From Streptomyces barringtoniae (GTDB taxonomy: Bacteria; Actinomycetota; Actinomycetes; Streptomycetales; Streptomycetaceae), in the NCBI RefSeq assembly GCF_020819595.1, contig NZ_JAJHNP010000001.1, positions 310,001-374,000 on the forward strand: 64,000 nt of DNA. Direction: 5' to 3'. The notes under the pieces were generated by a model. It ran no database searches, was not told where the DNA came from, and saw only the letters and a list, made by a program, of their open reading frames with translations. Positions 9,125-17,245 of the stretch are shown here, piece by piece (within the stretch, counting starts at the first letter, position 1; each line of letters begins with the position of its first letter). The translations under genes and the position numbers were made by a program.

Positions 9125-9590
9125 CCCCTGATCGCCCAGGCCCAGCAGCCGCCCCTGCTCCGCGATGTCATGGCGCCGAGCGCGCGCTGAAGGACCACGT
9201 GGTCACCGAGCGGCTGCTGGAGAACTTCGACGAGGTGCTCGGGTACATCAAGACGGCCCTTGACACGCACAAGTCGAAGGCGCCCTACCTGCACGGCTGC
9301 TTCGGCTCCGGTAAGTCGCACTCCATGGCCGTACTGCACGCGCTGCTCAGCGGCAGGCCGGCCCGCCCGTGCCCGGCAGGAGTTCGACCCGCTGTTCACC
9401 AAGCACGAGTGGCTGACCACGGACGGGAAGAAGTTCCTGCTCGTGCCGTATCACATGCTCGGCGCGAAGGCGATGGAGCAGCGGGTCCCCGGCGGGTACG
9501 TCTCGCACGTCAAGAAGCCGCACCCGGAGGCTCCGACCCCGCAGGTGTCCGGACCGGCGCGCTGTTCGAGGACGACGAAGGTCGCGGTTC
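9125..9590 (+). pseudogene. pglY: Decayed N-terminal fragment of pglY (brxC-like ATPase of Pgl/BREX type 2)
   Basis: Only about 150 codons of a protein that is normally well over 1,000 residues. One frame gives PPLLRDVM, the PglY N-terminus, then stops at 9188-9190. Another frame resumes with ALKDHVVTERLLENFDEVLG and the P-loop FGSGKSH (about 9183-9350). A frameshift near 9360 leads to EFDPLFTKHEWLTTDGKKF, LLVPYHMLGAKAMEQRV and HPEAPTPQV, and a further one-base loss near 9547 precedes ALFED. The segment between PPLLRDV and ALKD is deleted. The rest of pglY and the other pgl genes are absent from the window. The relic runs under the end of the convergent MFS gene. Confidence 0.85.
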
Positions 9591-10754
9591 GGCCGCGGGT
9601 GCCGGGGTGCGTCGTTCGGGCCAGGGGATCCGGAACGCGGTCAGCGTCACGATCAGGGCCGACGCGGCGACGGTCGCCATGCCGACGGTGAGGCTCGTGC
9701 TGCCCGCGACGAATCCGATCAGTGCCGGGCCGGCCAGCAGCCCGGTGGTGCCCATCGCGGCGACCAGGGCCAGGGCGTCGGAGCCGTGGCCGGCGGCCGC
9801 GACGTAGACGCACGGGGTGACGGCGGCCGCGCCGAGGCCGACACAGGCGAAGCCGAGGAGGGTCGGGACCAGCCCGCCGGTGAGCAGGGCGAGGGCCAGA
9901 CCGGCGGCGGCCACCGCGCTGCCGGCCCGCACCACCCGGCCGTCGCCCCAGCGACCGCGCCAGCGGTCCGCGCGCAGGCGGGCCAGCAGCATCATCACGG
10001 AGACGACCGCGATGCCCAGCGGCGCCACGGACGCGGAGGCCTTGACGACGTCCTTCAGGTAGAGCGTCGACCAGTCGTTCATCGCGCCCTCGGTGATGGT
10101 GCCGAAGACCATGGCGCAGCCCAGCAGCAGGGTCGTCCAGGAGGGAAGGGCCGGGCGGCGGCTCCGCTTCGGCCCGCCCGGCGTCACCGGTTCCGTATCC
10201 GTGAGCAGCCCGGAGCGGGCACCGGCGAGCAGGAACAACAACAGGGCTCCGGCCACGGTGAAATGGGCCGGCACCGACCCGGTCAGCGAGGTCACACCCG
10301 AGGTCAGCAGGGCGGCGGTGAGCAGACCGGCGCTGAACGTGGCGTGCAGCTGGGACATGGCGGTGCGGTCGTGGGCCTTCTCCAGCGCGGCGCCCTGGGC
10401 GTTCATGGCGACGTTGAGGCAGCCGACCGCCACTCCGTCGGCGCAGACCGCCAGGAGGGCGAGCGGGTAGTTCGGTGCGGCGGACAGAGCGGCCAGTACG
10501 GCCACCAGGCACAGGGCGGAGGCCAGGGACAGCCGCCGGGAGCCGAGGCGGCGCATCAGGAGGGCCACCAGTGGGAAGGAGGCCGCCGCACCGGCCCCGC
10601 AGACCATCAGCAGCAGGCCCACCTCCCCGGCGCCCAGGCCCAGCCGGGTCTTGAGCGCGGGAAGCCGGGAGACCCAGGTGCCGTACTGGAAGCCGAGGAA
10701 GCAGAACAGCGCCGCGATGGACCACTTGGCTCGCTCGAAGGACGGTGTGGGCAT
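9510..10754 (-). CDS. MFS transporter, exporter of the DUF6271 operon; C-terminus extended into pglY relic
   Basis: A 414-residue, 12-helix major facilitator protein. It starts FERAKWSIAALFCFLGFQYGTWVSRLP and carries the GSRRLSLAS loop between helices 2 and 3; it resembles MFS proteins of the fucose-permease/YbjJ-like group often found as exporters. ATG at 10754 overlaps the GNAT stop (TGATG), so it is the last gene of the operon starting at 14811. The final ~25 residues (from PSSSSNSAPVRTP on) are encoded antisense to the pglY relic and are probably not native: the original end appears lost at the junction near 9585. The tail is hydrophilic, so transport activity may be kept. Confidence 0.88.
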   Translation of the reverse strand: MPTPSFERAKWSIAALFCFLGFQYGTWVSRLPALKTRLGLGAGEVGLLLMVCGAGAAASFPLVALLMRRLGSRRLSLASALCLVAVLAALSAAPNYPLALLAVCADGVAVGCLNVAMNAQGAALEKAHDRTAMSQLHATFSAGLLTAALLTSGVTSLTGSVPAHFTVAGALLLFLLAGARSGLLTDTEPVTPGGPKRSRRPALPSWTTLLLGCAMVFGTITEGAMNDWSTLYLKDVVKASASVAPLGIAVVSVMMLLARLRADRWRGRWGDGRVVRAGSAVAAAGLALALLTGGLVPTLLGFACVGLGAAAVTPCVYVAAAGHGSDALALVAAMGTTGLLAGPALIGFVAGSTSLTVGMATVAASALIVTLTAFRIPWPERRTPAPAAEPRPSSSSNSAPVRTPAGSEPPGAAS

Positions 10755-11257
10755 CAGCTCGCCTTCCGCACGGCGGCGACCTGCGCCGACATGTACACCG
10801 CGCCGCTGCCGTACCCGGCCGGGACGGGGGCCTCGCGGTGGGCGCGGTAGCCGTTGGCCCGCCAGAAGGACTCCTTGCCGGCGACCGCGATCAGGGACAT
10901 GGTCTGGAAGCCGCGGGTGCGGGCGATGTCCGTGAGATGGCGGGCCATACGGCTGCCGAGCCCCCTGCGGCGCAGGGGCGCGGTGATGACGAGGTCGTGC
11001 AGGTGCAGGTTGGTGGAGCAGTGGGCCGTCTGCTCGGCGCGGGTCAGGTCGGGGCAGCGGAACCTCGGGTACGGCAGGGTCAGTGCGTAGCCCGCGATCC
11101 GGCCGTCGAGGTCCAGGACGAGGCAGGTGCCCGCCGAGGCCCGGGAGCGCAGCGCCGCCTCCCCCTCCGTGAGCGCGGTGTCCGCGTACGCCTCCGCTTC
11201 CAGGGCCCCCACCTCGGGCCAGTCGGCCTCGGTGATGCCGCGTATCAGGTGTGTCAT
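10754..11257 (-). CDS. GNAT-family N-acetyltransferase
   Basis: A 167-residue GNAT enzyme transferring an acyl group from acyl-CoA, probably to an amine. The acetyl-CoA loop is RRRGLGSRM (about 96-104), followed by ARTRGFQTMSLIA and the typical FWRANGYRAH near the C-terminus. The start lies one base after the PLP decarboxylase stop, and the stop overlaps the MFS start. In the context of a diamine-forming decarboxylase, N-acylation of the amine product is a reasonable inference, for tailoring or self-protection before export. Confidence 0.88.
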   Translation of the reverse strand: MTHLIRGITEADWPEVGALEAEAYADTALTEGEAALRSRASAGTCLVLDLDGRIAGYALTLPYPRFRCPDLTRAEQTAHCSTNLHLHDLVITAPLRRRGLGSRMARHLTDIARTRGFQTMSLIAVAGKESFWRANGYRAHREAPVPAGYGSGAVYMSAQVAAVRKAS

Positions 11258-11258
11258 G

Positions 11259-12500
11259 TCAGTGCTGTCCTTCCTGGCCCCGGATGCACACGCAGGGCAG
11301 CGGGCGGATGCCGTTGAAGCCCTGGGTCATGTAGCTGGTGGCGTAGGCGCCGGCGGAGAGGATCCAGACCGGGTCGCCGGAGGTGACCGACGCCGGCACG
11401 CGCACCGGGTGCCGGCCCTCGCCGTAGGCGTCGTCGCTGTCGCAGGTGGGGCCGGCGACGATCGCGGAGACATGCTCCGGTGTCCCGTGGTGGCCCGGGA
11501 ACACCATCCGGTGCGTCAACTGGTCCATTTCGTAGAGGCCGTTGAACTTTCCGCAGCTCAGGTAGAGCCAGTGGGCGTCGGTGCCGTCCGGCTGCCTGCG
11601 GCGGGTCAGCCGGGAGACGTGGGCGCGGACGGCGCCGTGGTCGGCGACCAGGTGGCGGCCCGGTTCCATGACGAAGTCGAGCGGGGCGGAGGTGAGGTCG
11701 CGCAGCCGGTCCATGCCCTCGCGGAGCACGGTGAAGATCTTGTCCAGGGGCGGGTCGAGGGGGTTGCCGTGACGGTCCTGGTAGCCCAGCGCGGGCAGAC
11801 CGCCGCCGAGGTTGACGTGGTCGGGCACGATCCCCCGCCCGGCCAGCGCCGTCAGGGTCCCGGCGAGGGTGTCGAGGGCCTGCTGCCAGGCCTCGCCGGT
11901 CATCTGCTGGGAGCCGACGTGCACGGACAGGCCGGCCGGGGTGAGTCCGGCCTCGCGGGCCGTCTCCAGCACGCGGACGGCGTCGTCGGGGGCGCAGCCG
12001 AACTTGCGGTTCAGGCCCCACAGGGCGCCCTCCCCGCTGGTGGTCAGGCGGCAGAACACCCGGGCGCGGGGCGCGTGCGCGGCGATGGCGGTGACGTCCT
12101 CGACGCTGTCGGTGGCAAAGGTACGGACACCCAGGCGGTGGGCCTCGGCGATGTCCCGGTCGGACTTGATGGTGTTGCCGTAGTGGATGCGGTCAGCTGA
12201 GGCGCCAGCGCGTAGTGCCTGCGTGATTTCAGCAGGGCCGGCTGCGTCGAACCCGGCTCCGCGGGCAGCCAGGCAGTGCAGGACATCGTCGACGGGGCAG
12301 GCCTTGAGCGCGAAGCGAATGTGGGTGCCGGGCAACTCGCTCAGGAGATCGTCGAATTGGCGCTCTATGCCGGTGAGGTCGTAGATGATTCGGTCGGTTT
12401 CGGCGGCGGCGAGTTCTGTGGTGAGGGGCTTGCCGAGTGGTTCGCTGCGCCTTCGTTGTGGCTTGTCGCGCAGTTCCCCGCGCCCCTTTGGGGCGCTCAT
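11259..12500 (-). CDS. Type III PLP-dependent decarboxylase (ornithine-decarboxylase-like)
   Basis: A 413-residue fold-type III (alanine-racemase-like) decarboxylase. PLP lysine K66 lies in FALKACP, the pyridoxal-stacking region HVGSQ is at 194-198, the phosphate loop GGGLP at 232-236, EPGR at 279-282, and the substrate/catalytic motif GPTCDSDD at 350-357. The CDSxD form matches ornithine/lysine decarboxylases; diaminopimelate decarboxylases have CES there. The likely reaction is decarboxylation of a basic amino acid to a diamine. ATG at 12500 overlaps the DUF6271 stop (ATGA). Odd: the first ~17 residues (APKGRGELRDKPQRRR) are encoded by a dispersed Streptomyces repeat and are probably not part of the ancestral protein. 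Confidence 0.88.
   Translation of the reverse strand: MSAPKGRGELRDKPQRRRSEPLGKPLTTELAAAETDRIIYDLTGIERQFDDLLSELPGTHIRFALKACPVDDVLHCLAARGAGFDAAGPAEITQALRAGASADRIHYGNTIKSDRDIAEAHRLGVRTFATDSVEDVTAIAAHAPRARVFCRLTTSGEGALWGLNRKFGCAPDDAVRVLETAREAGLTPAGLSVHVGSQQMTGEAWQQALDTLAGTLTALAGRGIVPDHVNLGGGLPALGYQDRHGNPLDPPLDKIFTVLREGMDRLRDLTSAPLDFVMEPGRHLVADHGAVRAHVSRLTRRRQPDGTDAHWLYLSCGKFNGLYEMDQLTHRMVFPGHHGTPEHVSAIVAGPTCDSDDAYGEGRHPVRVPASVTSGDPVWILSAGAYATSYMTQGFNGIRPLPCVCIRGQEGQH
12451..12496. repeat. Dispersed Streptomyces repeat inside the decarboxylase 5' end
   Basis: Contains CAGTTCCCCGCGCCCC and GGCTTGTCGCG, which on the minus strand read as GGGGCGCGGGGAACTGCG followed by CGACAAGCC. From memory this string recurs many times between genes of Streptomyces chromosomes. 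Here it lies in frame at the start of the decarboxylase gene and spans its junction with DUF6271. Confidence 0.6.
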
Positions 12501-13780
12501 ATGCGGGTCGCTTCTATCAGTGCCGGCCAGGCCTCGGCCAGGTATGCGTGGTCCTCGATGTCCTTCGCTGCCTGATCCAGCAAAGCGTGGCGCTGTAAGG
12601 CGACTTGCTCGGCGAACGCCGCATACCGGCCACCCAGCTTGCGATAGGCCGTGTCCACCCGGTCCAGCCGCCAGACGTTCTCCGTGCGGTCCAGGTCGGT
12701 GCTCTCCCGCAGGAAGCGCACGATCCGGTCGTCCCGTACCTGGTGCCGTTCGTCCAGCAGAGCGGCGCCCTCGTCCGCCATCCGGTCGTAGACGTGGTGG
12801 AAGTAGAGCATCGACAGCAGGAACTTCACGAACCGGAGCTGGTAGGCCGGGAAGCCGGTGTCGGTGCGGCGTTCGGGGGTGTGGAAGTTCTCGATGTGGC
12901 GGTTGTGCAGGATGCCGGGCAGGGCGGCGTCGTGGACCACATGGAGGAGGAAGTAGTCGCTGCCGATGGTGTCGGTGGCGGGTGGGAGCGGGATGCGTTC
13001 GTAGACCGCGCGGCCGAAGGCGATGTTGCACATGTCGACGCGCATGGGGTCGACCACCGTGAGGGTCGCCCGGTCGCCGGTGAAGGGTGCCGTGCCCGCG
13101 CCGGTGAAGGACTCCTCGACCAGGTGCCGTTTGCGTTCCTCGGGCCAGTCGCCGGGCGCCCAGAGGCTGACGACGTCGTGGTACACGCCCTCGTCCAGAC
13201 GCCGTATCTCCCCGATGTCGACGGAGAGTTCGCCGATGAAGGAGGCGCCCACCAGTGACACCGGGCGGGCCAGCAGCGCCGGGGCGAGGTCGGTGCGGGC
13301 GACGGAGGTCGTGGCCTCGGCGGCGGGGCGGCCCAGCCAGGGCAGCTCGTGGTGGACGGGGAACACCGGCTGCCCGGCGTGGAGTTGGTAGGCGCTGTCG
13401 GAGTCCCTGCGGTGCAGCGAGTCGCAGCCGAGGGCGGCGGCCAGCAGGAAGGCACGGTTGGTGCAGGCGCCGTAGGAGACGGCGGGCGGGAGCATGAGGT
13501 GCAGGAGGCGCTCGGGCTCCGCCGACCCGGCTCGCTCGATCGTCCGGCGCAGGAAGGCGCGCTGGGTCACCTCGTCGAGGTGGTGGACGGTGACACCTGG
13601 TACCGGGCGGAGTCCGGCGAGGACCCGGGCGTGCTCGGCGCGGGCGCCGGAGGAGTCGAGGATCAGCAGCTGGACGTCGGCGCCGAAGTGCTCGGCCGCG
13701 TGGGCGGCTTCCCGGTGAACGGCGGTGAGGGTGGCGGAGCAGGCCCGGTTGGTGGGCAGGCAGAGGCAGATCCGGTTCAC
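12497..13780 (-). CDS. DUF6271 family protein (glycosyltransferase-like)
   Basis: A 427-residue cytoplasmic protein. The N-terminus MNRICLCLPTNRACSATLTA with LLILDSS looks like the nucleotide-sugar fold of GT2-type glycosyltransferases, and RRDSDSAYQ (D126, D128) resembles a metal-binding DxD. GSDYFLLHV and the C-terminal helical region are family features. The reaction is unknown; a glycosyl- or nucleotidyl-transferase-like role is inference from the fold. GTG start at 13780 overlaps the dioxygenase stop (GTGA); the stop overlaps the decarboxylase start. Confidence 0.8.
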   Translation of the reverse strand: MNRICLCLPTNRACSATLTAVHREAAHAAEHFGADVQLLILDSSGARAEHARVLAGLRPVPGVTVHHLDEVTQRAFLRRTIERAGSAEPERLLHLMLPPAVSYGACTNRAFLLAAALGCDSLHRRDSDSAYQLHAGQPVFPVHHELPWLGRPAAEATTSVARTDLAPALLARPVSLVGASFIGELSVDIGEIRRLDEGVYHDVVSLWAPGDWPEERKRHLVEESFTGAGTAPFTGDRATLTVVDPMRVDMCNIAFGRAVYERIPLPPATDTIGSDYFLLHVVHDAALPGILHNRHIENFHTPERRTDTGFPAYQLRFVKFLLSMLYFHHVYDRMADEGAALLDERHQVRDDRIVRFLRESTDLDRTENVWRLDRVDTAYRKLGGRYAAFAEQVALQRHALLDQAAKDIEDHAYLAEAWPALIEATRI

Positions 13781-14811
13781 TGCGCCTCTTCCACGGCGGC
13801 GGCCCAGGAGTCCAGTCCGAGCAGTCTTCTGCCGAGCGGGTCGAGCGTGGCGGGTCCGTAGCGCTCGGCCTCCGGCCGGCGGGCGTCGCCGAGGAGGGTG
13901 GCGTTCCAGTCGGGGGTCGCGAGGGTCCGCCAGGAGTGGACGCGGGAGTCGCGCAGGGCGGTGTGCTCCTCCAGGGCGGGCATCATCGACAGGTACTGGA
14001 CGGCTCGGACAGCGTTGTCAGAGAGGTTCGGTGCCACGCCGTGCGCCAGCAGCCCGTTGAAGATGAGCAGGTCTCCGGCCTGGAGGTCGGGGCGGATCAC
14101 CGGGAACTCGGCGCGGTCGGTGCCGGGCCGGACCGGGTCGCGGCCGGGCGGCTGGGCCACGCGCCACTCCTCGAGGCGGCGGAAGAGCTCGGGGGCGCAC
14201 TGGAAGCCGCCGAGTTCGGGCCGGGTGTCGCCCAGGGCGATGATGCCCTGGACGCGTTGCGGGAGGACGGCGAGGGTGGTGTCGACGTCCCAGTGCAGTT
14301 CGATGTCGAAGCCCTCGTCGGTGGGCTCGATCAGGGAGCGGGAACGGGTGCGTGTGTTGGGAGGGTTGAGGTTGAGCCGGTCCAGGGTGACCCACAGCTC
14401 CTCGCAGTCCCAGACGTCCACGAACGCGTCGTAGACCCGCCTGGTCTGGCGGCTGTCCCAGATGAGCTGGTGGTGGTAGGCCTCGACGAAGCCGTAGATG
14501 AACAGGTGCTGGTCGAGTTCGGAGCGGAACGGCGGTTCGCTGTACCAGGTTTCGGGGTCGTCGGGGTCGAGTCCGGTGAACTCCCAGGCGAAGTCGAGGA
14601 GTTGCTTGGCCTCGCCGGGGGTGATGGCCTCGCGGACGACGACGTAGCCGTAGGTCTGCCAGAAGGCGAAGTCCTCTGCGGAGAGGACCCTGAGGGGCTG
14701 GGACTTCTCGATGTGGCGCAGCGGGGTCGGGGCGAGGTAGGTCTCGCCGTCGGCGCTGAAGTAGGGGCGGGTGGAGGCCGCCCGGTGGAGGAAGGGGTGG
14801 GGCGTCTGCAT
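13777..14811 (-). CDS. Phytanoyl-CoA dioxygenase (PhyH) family oxygenase, first gene of the operon
   Basis: A 344-residue Fe(II)/2-oxoglutarate-dependent oxygenase. The iron triad is visible as HWD (H173, D175) and H257 in LLAHGVAPNLSD, with R269 as the likely 2-oxoglutarate anchor. The N-terminal FWQTYGYVVVREAITPGEAKQLL is the typical PhyH opening. The ATG at 14811 was chosen for its family-like N-terminus; the long frame upstream runs antisense through the GH3 gene. Likely hydroxylates a free or carrier-bound small molecule. It heads a five-gene operon with stop-start overlaps or a one-base gap throughout. Confidence 0.88.
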   Translation of the reverse strand: MQTPHPFLHRAASTRPYFSADGETYLAPTPLRHIEKSQPLRVLSAEDFAFWQTYGYVVVREAITPGEAKQLLDFAWEFTGLDPDDPETWYSEPPFRSELDQHLFIYGFVEAYHHQLIWDSRQTRRVYDAFVDVWDCEELWVTLDRLNLNPPNTRTRSRSLIEPTDEGFDIELHWDVDTTLAVLPQRVQGIIALGDTRPELGGFQCAPELFRRLEEWRVAQPPGRDPVRPGTDRAEFPVIRPDLQAGDLLIFNGLLAHGVAPNLSDNAVRAVQYLSMMPALEEHTALRDSRVHSWRTLATPDWNATLLGDARRPEAERYGPATLDPLGRRLLGLDSWAAAVEEAQ

Positions 14812-14918
14812 GCGATTCCTCTGGACAACACGTGTGAGCAACAGCGGTGGGGATCCGGGAAAAGAGCAAGAGCGAGCGGGCCGCCCGCGTCGGCGGGCGG
14901 CCGGTGGGGCAAGCGGGT

Positions 14919-16418
14919 TCAGCCCGCTGCGACGGCCTCGGCCGCCGCCACACCGCAGACCCGGGCGGCGCCGTAGGTGGCGATGTGCAGGGCGCCGCGC
15001 GGCGCGGCCTGGGGCAGGCCCATTTCCACGACGACGGTGTCGGGGCGGGCGGCGAGCAGGGTGTCGAGCGCGGAGCGCATCCAGCCGTGCCGGTGTTCGT
15101 CGCGGACCACGGCGACGATCCGCCGGCCGCCGGCGGCGGCGAGGGCCGCGCTGCCCGCGTCGTCGCCGGTGAAGGAGGCGGAGGCGGTGCCGGGCAGCAG
15201 CCGCTCCAGCTCGGCGGCCACGCCCCACGGGGTCTGGTCGCCGACGGCGATGTTGCGGGCCGGCTCGAACTGGGCGACGTACACCGGTGCGGTGACCGGT
15301 GTGGCGGTACCCGCGCGGGTCACGGTGAGCGCGCGGCGGGCCGCGACCAGGCCGATCTGCGGGTTCGCCTCGGTGTCCGCCGCGCCGCTGCGGGCCCTGG
15401 CCGTCCACCGGGCCAGGTCCCGCACCCGGGCGGCGGCGTCGGCGAGCCGTTCCTCGGGCAGTTCGCCGGAGCGTACGGCGGCCACGAGCGCGTCCCTGAG
15501 CCTGAGCACGGTGCCCTCGTCGCACAGCCCGCCGCCCACGCAGATGGCGTCGGCGCCGGCCGCGATCGCCAGGACCACGCCGTGCTCCAGGCCGTAGGTA
15601 CCGGAGATCGCGCGCATCTCCATGCCGTCGGTGACGATCAGGCCCTGGTAGCCGAGTTCGCCCCGCAGCAGCTCGGTGAGGATGCGGCGGGAGAGGGTGC
15701 CGGGGCGGTCCGGGTCGAGCGCGGGCACGAGGATGTGCGCGCTCATGATGGCGCGGGTGCCGGCGGCTATGGCCGCGCGGAACGGGGGCAGCTCGCGGGT
15801 GTAGAGCGTGTCGGCGTCGACGTCGATGCGGGGTACGGCGTGGTGGGAGTCGACGTTGGTGTCGCCGTGGCCGGGGAAGTGCTTGGTGCAGGCGGCGACG
15901 CCGGTGGACTGCAGGCCCTCGACCCAGGCGGCGGTGTGCCGGGCGACCAGGTCGGTGCTCGCGCCGAAGGAGCGGACGCCGATGACGGGGTTGTCGGGGT
16001 TGGCGTTGACGTCGGCGGACGGCGCCCAGTCGAAGTTGACGCCGCAGGCGGCCAGGCGCCGGCCCAGCTCGCGGGAGACGGCCCGGGTGAGGGCGGGGTC
16101 GTCGACGGCGCCGAGCGCGTGGTTGCCGGGGAAGGAGGAGCCGGTGCGTACGTCGAGGCGGGTGACGTCACCGCTCTCCTCGTCGATGGCGACGAGCAGA
16201 TCGTCCCGCTCGGCACGCAACTGGGCGGTGAGGGCGGCGACCTGATCCTCGGTGACGACGTTGCGGCCGAACAGGGCGACGGAGGCGAGGCCCTCACCGA
16301 GGCGGCGGCGTACCCAGTCGGGCGCGGTGGTGCCGTCGAACCCCGGCTGCAGCACCGCGAGGGCGTCCCGGGTGAGGGTGTCAGGGCCGGTGGCGAGTGT
16401 GGTCATCGGCGGGGTCAT
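14919..16418 (-). CDS. Glycoside hydrolase family 3 beta-N-acetylhexosaminidase (NagZ/DasD type)
   Basis: A 499-residue cytoplasmic GH3 enzyme. The NagZ-type signature KHFPGHGDTNVDSH lies at 179-192, supplying the His/Asp acid-base pair, and the nucleophile is likely D264 in VTDGMEM. The second domain (about 370-499) is the GH3 C-terminal sandwich. No signal peptide: it should cleave imported chito-oligosaccharides or cell-wall-derived GlcNAc glycosides. ATG at 16418 overlaps the permease stop (ATGA); another ATG lies at 16406. It is the last gene of the transporter operon, the arrangement seen in das-type loci. Confidence 0.9.
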   Translation of the reverse strand: MTPPMTTLATGPDTLTRDALAVLQPGFDGTTAPDWVRRRLGEGLASVALFGRNVVTEDQVAALTAQLRAERDDLLVAIDEESGDVTRLDVRTGSSFPGNHALGAVDDPALTRAVSRELGRRLAACGVNFDWAPSADVNANPDNPVIGVRSFGASTDLVARHTAAWVEGLQSTGVAACTKHFPGHGDTNVDSHHAVPRIDVDADTLYTRELPPFRAAIAAGTRAIMSAHILVPALDPDRPGTLSRRILTELLRGELGYQGLIVTDGMEMRAISGTYGLEHGVVLAIAAGADAICVGGGLCDEGTVLRLRDALVAAVRSGELPEERLADAAARVRDLARWTARARSGAADTEANPQIGLVAARRALTVTRAGTATPVTAPVYVAQFEPARNIAVGDQTPWGVAAELERLLPGTASASFTGDDAGSAALAAAGGRRIVAVVRDEHRHGWMRSALDTLLAARPDTVVVEMGLPQAAPRGALHIATYGAARVCGVAAAEAVAAG

Positions 16419-17245
16419 CCCTTCACGGCGCCGTCGGTCAGGCCGCTGACGGCCTTGCGTTGCAGGAAGACGAAGAGGATCAGGATGGGCAGCGCGAACA
16501 GGGACGAGGCCGCCATCGTGGCGCCCCAGTCGTCGCCGAAGGCGGTCTGGAACTGCGACAGCCACAGCGGCAGGGTCTGCTTCTCGACGTCCTTGTTGAG
16601 GATCAGGACGAGCGGGAACTCGTTCCAGGCGGTGATGAACCCGAACAGCGAGGTCGCCATCAGGCCGGGGGCCAGCAGCGGGAAGATGACCCGGACGAAT
16701 GCCTGCGTGCGGGTACAGCCGTCGACCATGGCCGCCTCCTCCAGGTCCTTCGGTACGGCGGCCACATAGCCGCGCAGCGTCAGCACGGTCAGCGGGAGCA
16801 CCATCATCGTGTAGAAGACGGTGAGCGGGACCAGGCTGTCCAGCATGTCGTTGTCGCGGACGATCATGTAGATGGCGATGATCAGGACCTCCCAGGGGGC
16901 CATCTGCGCCAGCATGAACGTCACGATGAGCCCGCGCCGGCCCCTGAACCGCATCCGGGCGAGCGCGAAGGCCGCGAACAGGGCGATGACGAGCGAGAAG
17001 ACGACCGACAGGACCGTGACGGTGACGGAGTTGACGACCAGGGTCCAGAAGTGGTCGGCGTGGATCGCCTTCTCGAAGTGGCCGAGGGTGACGTTCGTCG
17101 GGAACCACACCGGGTTCTCGGAGATGATGTCGCCGGTCGGCTTCAAGGCCGTCGCGAACATCCAGTAGACGGGGAACGCGAAGCCGACGAAGAGGACGAC
17201 GGCGGTCGCGCCTGGCCAGATGCGGCCGATGAGCGAGCGGTTCAC
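16415..17245 (-). CDS. Carbohydrate ABC transporter permease (MalG/DasC type)
   Basis: A 276-residue inner-membrane permease with six predicted helices. The EAA loop EEAAMVDGCTRTQAFVRVIFPLLAPG, which docks the ATPase, is clear. The GTG at 17245 overlaps the stop of the first permease (GTGA). No ATP-binding gene is present in the operon; Streptomyces sugar importers of this type share the distant MsiK ATPase, so this one probably does too (inference). Confidence 0.92.
   Translation of the reverse strand: MNRSLIGRIWPGATAVVLFVGFAFPVYWMFATALKPTGDIISENPVWFPTNVTLGHFEKAIHADHFWTLVVNSVTVTVLSVVFSLVIALFAAFALARMRFRGRRGLIVTFMLAQMAPWEVLIIAIYMIVRDNDMLDSLVPLTVFYTMMVLPLTVLTLRGYVAAVPKDLEEAAMVDGCTRTQAFVRVIFPLLAPGLMATSLFGFITAWNEFPLVLILNKDVEKQTLPLWLSQFQTAFGDDWGATMAASSLFALPILILFVFLQRKAVSGLTDGAVKG

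Noticed and set aside
9199..9807. An apparent 202-residue ATP-binding protein
   Set aside because: Only its first ~50 residues are PglY; after the frameshift near 9360 the frame is nonsense, so it belongs to a pseudogene.
1..14811. FAAL gene as part of the DUF6271 biosynthetic operon
   Set aside because: The two are separated by 8 kb of unrelated regulatory and defence-type genes and have separate promoters.
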